Below, piece after piece: positions 57,617 through 64,000 of a stretch of DNA of 64,000 nucleotides. Position 1 is the first letter of the stretch; each line of letters begins with the position of its first letter. This stretch comes from Panonychus citri (taxonomy: Eukaryota > Arthropoda > Arachnida > Trombidiformes > Tetranychidae): positions 1-64,000 of the forward strand of contig NW_026515527.1 of the NCBI RefSeq assembly GCF_014898815.1, in the 5' to 3' direction. Made by a program: the position numbers and the translations under genes. The notes under the pieces were generated by a model. It was not told where the DNA came from and did not search any database. It saw only the letters and a program-made list of their open reading frames with translations.

Positions 57617-58587
57617 ATTCGACTTATACTAATCCTAACAACGCTGGTAGTTTTGGTGGAGTTAATCAATTATATCGAGTACTGAAGGAAAAATATCCAG
57701 AATTAACATTAAATCAAGTTGTAAAATGGTTAAATACTCAAGAATCATATACACTTTTTAAAAAAACAATAAGAAAATTCCCTAGATTGAAAACATTAAC
57801 TCAAAGAGTTGATGAACAATGGCAAGCTGATTTGATGGATGTATCTTGGTTTTCTAAATACAATAACAATGTTAAATATCTACTTGTTGTTATTGATATA
57901 TTTAGCAGATTTGCTTGGGCATTACCTTTGAAAGATAAATCAGCTCAATCAGTGACAAATGCAATGAAATTAATTCTAGAGAATTATAAACCAGAAAAAT
58001 TACAAACTGACCAAGGAAAAGAGTTTGTTAATTCAACATTTAAAAGACTCATGAAAGAAAATAGCATAAACTTCTTTACAACAACAGACGATGCTGTGAA
58101 ATGTGCGATAGTTGAGCGTTTCAATCGTACTCTTCGTGAAAGAATCTATAGATATATGCACTTCAATTCAACAACAAATTATATCGACGCTTTACAAGAT
58201 ATAGTGAATGGATATAATCAGAACTATCACAGATCAATCAAAGAAGCACCAATTAACGTAAATTCAGACAATGAAGCTCAAATTAGTCTTAATCAAAAAG
58301 AAAGACATTTACCAAATGTTTACGATAGGTTGAAAGATGCAAATTATGTAAGAATCGCCAAGAAGAAAAATATATTTGAAAAAGGTTCAACAAAGAACTG
58401 GACAACAGAAATTTTCAAGATTATAAAACGAAAGAAAACTCCTCAAACATTTATTTATAAATTAGAAGACTTAAACGGTGAACAGTTAACATCAATCTTT
58501 TATCCTGATGAGCTACAAAAAGCAATGAAAAAACGAGGTAGGCCTATTATGAAAAAGAAACGAGGAAGGCCAAAAAAGACAATATAA
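57592..58587 (+). CDS. retroviral-type (rve) integrase
   Basis: 331 residues, intact. The N-terminal helix-rich part (VNQLYRVLKEKYPEL) is followed by the DDE core: Asp in WQADLMDVSWF, Asp in LQTDQGKEFVNS and Glu in CAIVERFNRTLRERIY, with the usual 35-residue final spacing. A C-terminal SH3-like region follows, then KKRGRPIM and KKKRGRPKK, two AT-hook-like or nuclear-localisation motifs in place of the chromodomain seen in some relatives. It would insert the element DNA, normally giving a six-base target duplication. Confidence 0.95.
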   Translation: MEFDKKVLNSTYTNPNNAGSFGGVNQLYRVLKEKYPELTLNQVVKWLNTQESYTLFKKTIRKFPRLKTLTQRVDEQWQADLMDVSWFSKYNNNVKYLLVVIDIFSRFAWALPLKDKSAQSVTNAMKLILENYKPEKLQTDQGKEFVNSTFKRLMKENSINFFTTTDDAVKCAIVERFNRTLRERIYRYMHFNSTTNYIDALQDIVNGYNQNYHRSIKEAPINVNSDNEAQISLNQKERHLPNVYDRLKDANYVRIAKKKNIFEKGSTKNWTTEIFKIIKRKKTPQTFIYKLEDLNGEQLTSIFYPDELQKAMKKRGRPIMKKKRGRPKKTI

Positions 58588-58590
58588 AGA
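58581..58590 (+). promoter_or_regulatory. AATATAAAGA box for the minor capsid gene
   Basis: 33 bases before the ATG at 58614; contains the integrase stop codon (58585-58587). Confidence 0.7.
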
Positions 58591-58613
58591 CTTTTGAAGA
58601 AAAATACTTATAA

Positions 58614-59498
58614 ATGGATCCAGTAAATGAAATTCAGATTGATTTAGTTTCAAACGCTAGTTTAAATTCTTACCCATCAAATACATTATCATCATTCACA
58701 AATGATCTTCATACTCCAATAAAACTTGATGGAGAGTGGGAGGTTGCACTGATTGAGATATTCCATCCAACAACAATGGAAAATGATCATGAAAAAACTG
58801 TAAATATTTCACTTATAAGAGACTTTGGAGGTTTAGTTAAAACAAAACAATTTCCATTTAAATACAAATTGAACGAAGAGACCAGTGATATCATAACAAG
58901 ATTAAATTCTGTATTTGAATCATTCCCAGCAGCTCATCTTGCTGATCCCACAGACCGTATTCAGGAAATGCCAAAAGACAATAAACCAATCTATAGACCA
59001 ATCATTATAGATGGACAGTTAAGACAAACAAGAATATTCACAGGTATGATTGAGAAAAGTGGATTGTTAGGATTGAATAGAATTAAATTTTTACCCGTTT
59101 TTGATGATCCATCATTCTTGAGATGTTTGGGATACGATCAAACTACCTATGGAAAAGATATTCTCAAATTCAGTGAAACGATTAGAGCTACATATGAAAG
59201 ACAAAATCCGACTAATACAAACTTATTATTTGTATACTCTGACATTGTACGTGAGCATCATGTAGGAGATTCAATGTCAAACTGTCTAAGAGCAATTCCT
59301 TTGAGAGGTGGACAAGATGGTATGATTTCGTCACATACATTTTCAATGCCTTATTACTTTCCAGTTAGATTTGGTGATGTTAAAAATATATCGATACTTT
59401 TAACAGATGAAACCGGAACACCAGTAAAGTTTAGTAATGGTCGAACATTTGTAACATTACACTTTAGAAAACGATTATATAAAGCGACATTCAACTAA
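58614..59498 (+). CDS. minor capsid (penton-like) protein
   Basis: 294 residues, intact. Opens with the pattern typical of Polinton minor capsid proteins: ending of strand IQIDLVSNASLNSYPSNT, then FTNDLHTPIKLDGEWEVALIEI. Several beta-rich blocks follow (FSMPYYFPVRFGDVKNISILL), consistent with a single jelly-roll penton protein. It should cap the vertices of the icosahedral shell formed by the major capsid protein two genes further on. Confidence 0.8.
   Translation: MDPVNEIQIDLVSNASLNSYPSNTLSSFTNDLHTPIKLDGEWEVALIEIFHPTTMENDHEKTVNISLIRDFGGLVKTKQFPFKYKLNEETSDIITRLNSVFESFPAAHLADPTDRIQEMPKDNKPIYRPIIIDGQLRQTRIFTGMIEKSGLLGLNRIKFLPVFDDPSFLRCLGYDQTTYGKDILKFSETIRATYERQNPTNTNLLFVYSDIVREHHVGDSMSNCLRAIPLRGGQDGMISSHTFSMPYYFPVRFGDVKNISILLTDETGTPVKFSNGRTFVTLHFRKRLYKATFN
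59476..59485 (+). promoter_or_regulatory. TATATAAAGC box for the pVI-like gene
   Basis: 38 bases before the ATG at 59514, at the very end of the minor capsid gene. Confidence 0.7.
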
Positions 59499-59513
59499 TT
59501 TGTAACTCAAAAT

Positions 59514-59899
59514 ATGAATAGAAAAAAATATTGTCCTGGTGATTGTAATTTTAAAAGCTATTATTCTGCACAAGCCGGTGGAGCTCTGAGAGATATAAAT
59601 GTTTTTAGAGGGCTTCCATATCAAAGAGGTTATGGTATCGGATCATTATTCGCCAGATTTGGTATTCCAGTTCTAAAGTTCTTAGGAAAACATTTATTAA
59701 GTACTGAGTTGCCGTAGGGTCAGACATTTTAGCTAAAAGAAACGCGAAAGAAGCACTGAAAGAGCGAGCAAAAGAAGGTTACAAAACAGCTGCAAAAGAG
59801 GCTCTTACTAAAATTTCTGAAAAAATTGATCAGTCCGGTAAAGGTCTATATAAAGGGGTTAGAAAGAAGAAAAGAACAAGAAAAGATATTTTTTCATAA
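59514..59899 (+). CDS. pVI-like minor virion protein (frame break)
   Basis: The first frame (59514-59717) opens MNRKKYCPGDCNFKSYY, then GLPYQRGYGIGSLFARFGIPVLKFLG, a pattern known from Polinton pVI-like membrane-active or scaffold proteins. After a stop at 59715-59717 another frame (59714-59899) continues with an amphipathic Lys/Ala helix and a basic tail ending RKKKRTRKDIF. The two parts together match the usual length of about 130 residues. An indel near 59700-59714 is likely. The second frame's stop overlaps the capsid start in TAATG. Confidence 0.65.
59847..59856 (+). promoter_or_regulatory. TATATAAAGG box for the major capsid gene
   Basis: 52 bases before the ATG at 59899, within the pVI-like coding region. 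Confidence 0.6.
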
Positions 59900-61158
59900 T
59901 GGATTATTTACATCACTCATCAGTTCCTGCAACAAAAAGTGAATTAGAGTTGTTCCATATACCACCAACTCAAACAGCTATTGAATCTTATTATGAAGTT
60001 GAATACAGACCATCTGCGACTTTGGATAACGCTAAAAATATTGATATTTCAATCCCAGCTTCTGACGATTTTACTGACTTGTCAGAGACAATGGTTTATG
60101 TTAAGCTTAGTTTAAAAACAAGTACTGATGCAGAAGTAGATATCACCAAGGTTAATATTTGTGATGGTTTCGCTTCTGCTCTATTTGAACAAATTGATTT
60201 TTATCTAGGTGCAGTCAACATAGGTCAATCAAATAATCTTTACCCTTATCAAGCATATTTGGAAGATTTGTTATTTGGTGTACCCAATAAAATTGATGTT
60301 GGTGCTGGTTGGGATACGGCAGAAAATAGGAAATTGCGAATTAAAAAGCCATTTGACCTGTATTTCCGGTTACATGTTCCAATGTGTACTCAAGATAATC
60401 TTTTATTGAATGGTGTTCCTATTCTTATTAAATTGAATAGAGCTAATGTTGATTTTGGTCTTCTCAAGACCCCACCGTCAGCAACTGATCCAGCAATTGA
60501 TTATAAACTTGTCGTACAAGATTTATCTGTGACTATAAGGCGTGTTAAGTTGTTCTCGAATGTTAGTATTGGTATTCAAGAGGCTCTCGAAAAGAGTTCA
60601 GCTAAATACTTCGTTACTCGCAATGACATGAAAAGTTTCATCATTCCGAAAGCTAATTCATCAGTTAGTTTCGAGAGTATTTTTAATGGAATTCTACCAA
60701 GGAGAATGATTATTGGATTTGTTGGTGATGACTATGTTAATGGTAAAAGTGTTAATGGACCTTTCTTTTTCTCAAGTCAAGACATCAATTCAATATCTTG
60801 TTCGGTTAATGGAAATTTAATTCCTACAAATAACTACAACCCTGACTTTGAAAATAATCTGTACATGAAAGAGTTTATCGGATTGTATAGATATCTAAAT
60901 CAACATGAAGGTGTGCCGATGTGTGTTATCTCGTTCAAGGAATATAAAGAAAAACATTGTTTATTTGCTTTCGATTTATCACCTGATGTTACAATTGGCG
61001 GAGAAACAGGAACATTGAGTCTATTGAAACGAGGTAATATAAAGATTGAAGTTAAGTTCAAATCAGCAACTACAAGTCCTGTTCATATGATTGTTTTTGC
61101 TCAATTTGATAATCTGATTGAAGTTGATAAGTATCGAAACGTATCAATCGATTGGTAA
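59899..61158 (+). CDS. major capsid protein (double jelly roll)
   Basis: 419 residues, intact. The start ELELFHIPPTQTAIESYYEV, followed by IDISIPASDDFTDLSETMVYVKL, is the signature of Polinton/adintovirus major capsid proteins, often annotated in animal genomes as F54H12.2-like. Later SSVSFESIFNGILPRRMIIGFVG and FDNLIEVDKYRNVSIDW complete the second jelly roll. Its trimers would build the hexons. The stop overlaps the protease start (TAATG, 61156-61160). Confidence 0.88.
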   Translation: MDYLHHSSVPATKSELELFHIPPTQTAIESYYEVEYRPSATLDNAKNIDISIPASDDFTDLSETMVYVKLSLKTSTDAEVDITKVNICDGFASALFEQIDFYLGAVNIGQSNNLYPYQAYLEDLLFGVPNKIDVGAGWDTAENRKLRIKKPFDLYFRLHVPMCTQDNLLLNGVPILIKLNRANVDFGLLKTPPSATDPAIDYKLVVQDLSVTIRRVKLFSNVSIGIQEALEKSSAKYFVTRNDMKSFIIPKANSSVSFESIFNGILPRRMIIGFVGDDYVNGKSVNGPFFFSSQDINSISCSVNGNLIPTNNYNPDFENNLYMKEFIGLYRYLNQHEGVPMCVISFKEYKEKHCLFAFDLSPDVTIGGETGTLSLLKRGNIKIEVKFKSATTSPVHMIVFAQFDNLIEVDKYRNVSIDW

Positions 61159-61574
61159 TGGCTTTAACAACTTGGGATATTCATAAATACATGAAAAAAA
61201 ATCTATACTTTGGTGGTGTTGGTCCTATTGATCGTTTACCGGTGACATTGATAGTTAAACCGAGATCATTCATAGTTAATTTAGATGAAAGTTGGAAACC
61301 TGGAAGTCATTGGGTTGCAATCTATTTTCCTGTTCATGGTCCGGCTTTTTATTTCGACTCATATGGTCGTTATCCTCCCGATACTATCATTAATTTCATG
61401 GATAGAAATTCCAAATTTGGTTGGAAATATAGCATTAGAAAACTTCAAGGTGATTTATCAACCTTGTGTGGTTATTATTGTATTGTTTTTCTCAAGTTTG
61501 CTCCCAGGTATAATGAGTTTTTTGAAACTTTTAGCGAATGTAATAACGATAAAATATTGAAAAAATTTATTTAA
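61158..61574 (+). CDS. adenain-like cysteine protease
   Basis: 138 residues from the ATG at 61158. Catalytic residues are visible: His in PGSHWVAIYF, Asp in FYFDSYG (the usual third residue) and Cys in LCGYYCIVF, with the oxyanion Gln in KLQGDLST. This is the maturation protease of the C5/Ulp1 type that trims capsid precursors. An open codon TTG six bases upstream is not needed, because the ATG overlaps the capsid stop. Confidence 0.88.
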   Translation: MALTTWDIHKYMKKNLYFGGVGPIDRLPVTLIVKPRSFIVNLDESWKPGSHWVAIYFPVHGPAFYFDSYGRYPPDTIINFMDRNSKFGWKYSIRKLQGDLSTLCGYYCIVFLKFAPRYNEFFETFSECNNDKILKKFI

Positions 61575-61630
61575 ATGTAAAAAATAAAAAATGATAATAA
61601 AAATGATAAAAATGATAAAAAAAAAAAAAA
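61575..61630. terminator. A-rich convergent 3' end region
   Basis: A 55-base spacer between converging protease and polymerase genes with AATAAA (61583-61588, 61596-61601) on the plus strand and a run of 13 A. Probably carries polyadenylation signals for both strands. Confidence 0.5.
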
Positions 61631-64000
61631 TTAATCAGTTTCCATTATATTGTGGTTTCCAAATGCATAAGTATCAACTGCATTTATTGACCAACGTTTA
61701 TCGTCCAATGGTGATAATGTCACTTTACGTAATTCAATTCCATATATTTGATGATTTCTACTTTGCAATCGGTGCATTGTATGTTTGAATGTTTCTAAAT
61801 TATATAAACATGTTAAATAATCTTCTTTGATTATTTGTTGTTGTAGTACATTTTTTTGTACTCCTTTTGCTGTTTTCTTTTCTCCTTCATCACTGATAAT
61901 AATATACATTTTTGGTTTAATGGCAATAACTTCATGAATTGGTTTTCCGTTCATTTCATCCTTAAGATATCCCAACATTTTCTTGTGACGATTTGACTGG
62001 AGAGGATGATCTTTTGGGTAGTCACAAAAGTCCATTATATTTTTGAAATGATCAAGATCATTGTAAAAGTTTTCTGTTTTTATGTGGTATATAAATGAGT
62101 CAGTGTCAGTGTAAATAAGCTTGATATTAGATCCATAATGTGATTTAAACGTATCATAGTGTAGTTGATACATCAATAGCTTTGCATATTCTAAAACGGT
62201 GAAACCGAGATGAATTGGTTTGTCCAACACAACAATATCTTTTTTAAGTTTGAAAATCGCTTTATCATCATCCAAGATCATAAACTGATCAAATAGTGGG
62301 TTTTTTGAATATTTTTTTGCTATTTTACGATTGAGGACAATTTTTACTTTTTGATGTTTACGTTTATCTTCAATACTTTTTCCATACAGAGAGTTAACCA
62401 TCAGCTTGTATAAATCTTTTTCAAATGTGTTCTTTGCTTGTTGACGTTTTTGAGTACACATCATTATATATGGTTCCAACCAAGCTGTCTCAGTGAATTC
62501 AATTATACGATGAACATGTTTTAATTGGAGTCCTTTTTCCAAATAATATTTTAGATTTTTATAATAGATGATATAGTTATACTTATCCATTAAATTTGGC
62601 ACTAATTTCTCACTAGTTACATTTTTACGTCCTTGATCTCTTAGAAGATTTATCTGTTTATGTTGATATGGACTCAATTGGTTTTCATTTATCTTTATCT
62701 TCTCAGGTGCAAGAGGATAATCATCATGATCATCGTGAAGATGTTGTGGGTAAATCAAATCAACTTCAAGGATGTATCCTTTATTTTCTGATCCTGAAAT
62801 TATTTTATCAATAATCTCAGCAAATTGATAATTTTCAACCCATTTGAAGTTATGAGTCGGTAACTTTTGTTTCAAAGCCCATCCGTATAAGTTGTTCACA
62901 TCGAGATAGGTGATATATGATCGTTCCATCAAAGGATTATAGTTAGGTGTATCTGGATTATTTGCCTTTGCGTGGTGAGAGATTGCGCATGATATTCCAC
63001 CACGAATACCTTTTTCAATCATCGTTATCATATCAATATCAGTCAATAAGTCCAGTCTGGCTCTAGTTTTTCTTAGAGCTGCATTCCATGATAGTCCTGG
63101 GATTGATACAAAATGAGCTGGATCGAGTTCGAACTCTTGAATGCAGTTTTTTCGAAACGTTTCAAATACAGCTGCTAAGAGTGTGACGTCAACTCTTAGA
63201 TAAATGTCTTGAAACTCTCCTAAGTTTCGACACTTGAACTCATCCCATATTGTTAGTAATCGATCATAAAGTTGTTGATCAATTGATTTGTTTGTTAATG
63301 ATGAATAAAATTTTTCAATTGGAGGTAAAGATTTATCTTCAAATTTAGACCAATCATCTATATATTCATAAGGCAAAGCTCCTTTTCTCAGTAAATTGTC
63401 GATTTTATAAATAGGAAAAATCTTCTTGAGATATGTTCTCTTGATATCATCGTCCAGATTTGACGCTAGAGTATCCAGACTAGAAGCAAGAAAAGCATAT
63501 GAATCGATGAAAATGAATTGGTTCATGAATATAGCTGAATATTTTTCCATAGTATGAGGAATAACATCAATATTGTTGGTGTTTGTCCTATTAATTGCTT
63601 GGATAATCAAGTGACTATCGAAATTTTTTAGATTGTGAAAAACAACGGGTATTTTAAAATTCCAAAAAAGTTCAAGATTACAACATTGATGAGCAGCACC
63701 TCTTATCTCGCCTGTTAGATGATGGTGATCACAAACACGTTTATCATGGTCTTTGAAAGGAAATCCGCATATCCAACAATACTGCGATGCACTCAGAACT
63801 TTCATGTGTTCCTCTCTGGTTATAGAAAGAGGTTTTTTGTTCTCTTTGAAAGATTGGTAAAGTACTGGTTTTAAGGAATTCAATTCATCTATGAACTTAC
63901 TACTATGTTTTGTCCACGATAAAATGAAGAATGAATAATATCTTGTTTCCAATCAACGACAATAAGACCATAACTAGCGATATGACTTTGGTATTCAAAA
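61631..64000 (-). CDS. protein-primed DNA polymerase B, C-terminal two thirds (runs off window)
   Basis: 773 codons are open from 63952 to the stop at 61631. A Cys/His block (CWICGFPF...CDHHHLTGEIRGAAH) resembles the endonuclease VII-like zinc knuckle found in these polymerases. Exonuclease motifs are VFHNLKNFDSH and YLRVDVTLL. Polymerase motif A is TYLDVNNLYGWA, motif B LMVNSLYGKS and motif C IYTDTDSF. A stop codon just before 63952 and continued coding sense in another frame from there to the window edge show one indel near 63940-63955. The N-terminal domain lies beyond 64000. It would replicate the element by protein priming. Confidence 0.93.

Larger units (their letters stand above)
52272..64000. 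mobile_element. Maverick/Polinton DNA transposon (right end beyond window)
   Basis: The element is defined by its gene set: rve integrase, adenain-type protease, packaging ATPase, double and minor capsid proteins, pVI-like and pX-like proteins and protein-primed DNA polymerase B. Reading left to right there is a broken minus-strand gene, a TBP-like gene (+), two minus-strand genes, then nine plus-strand genes and a convergent polymerase gene. Codon use and the TATATAAAG boxes are uniform across it. ATPase, integrase, both capsids and protease have intact frames, while four other genes show small frame breaks. Left and right ends, terminal repeats and target duplication cannot be placed. The start given is the first element gene, not the true end. 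Capsid genes suggest it could be, or descend from, a virus-like (adintovirus-type) form. Confidence 0.92.

Noticed and set aside
61591..61788. Plus-strand frame opposite the end of the polymerase gene.
   Set aside because: Lies antisense to a strongly conserved polymerase and starts in A-rich spacer.
52272..64000. CRISPR array or bacterial operon for the dense gene block.
   Set aside because: No direct repeats with spacers; the gene set is that of a eukaryotic Polinton, with TATA boxes rather than ribosome-binding sites.

Overview
The window is AT-rich animal nuclear DNA: genes are split by short GT-AG introns, encode eukaryote-specific proteins and lie on both strands. An arginine kinase exon and a Spaetzle-like cystine-knot ligand point to an arthropod. 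The compact introns and AT-rich spacers would suit a mite, but that is inference. The spacers are full of the words TTAATTGT and ACAATTAA.

Region 1 (1-39 kb) is a run of conserved host genes: arginine kinase (3' exon), a Spaetzle-like ligand (-), triokinase/FMN cyclase (-), pyruvate dehydrogenase phosphatase (-), glycine cleavage H protein (+), dynein roadblock light chain copy 1 (-), a SUGCT-type CoA transferase (+), integrin-linked kinase (-), cyclin Q (-), presenilin (+), an unrecognised 99-residue protein (-), ILRUN (+), dynein roadblock copy 2 (+, an inverted duplicate of copy 1), tRNA-Glu(TTC) (-), a Gab/Dos-like docking protein (+) and ethanolamine kinase (+). The metabolic genes do not form a pathway cluster.

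Region 2 (39-52 kb) is gene-poor. The proteasome ATPase gene PSMC6 (-) sits exactly between two arms of a ~370-bp, nearly identical inverted repeat. Further on are three spread-out paralogues of a small four-helix membrane protein, all on the minus strand.

Region 3 (52.2 kb to the end) is most of a Maverick/Polinton element. It carries an FtsK/HerA-type packaging ATPase, a retroviral-type integrase, two capsid proteins, pVI-like and pX-like small proteins, an adenain-type protease and a protein-primed family B DNA polymerase that runs off the window. Two points stand out. The element appears to encode its own TATA-binding-protein homologue, together with PC4-like proteins. It also has a nearly invariant TATATAAAG box about 33-52 bases before the start codon of most of its genes, often overlapping the stop codon of the gene before. 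Together these suggest a self-supplied transcription system.

Several otherwise well-conserved reading frames, both host and element, are broken by one- or two-base indels, often in homopolymers. Presenilin alone has six. This looks more like uncorrected sequence error than wholesale gene death, so broken frames are reported as breaks and not repaired here.
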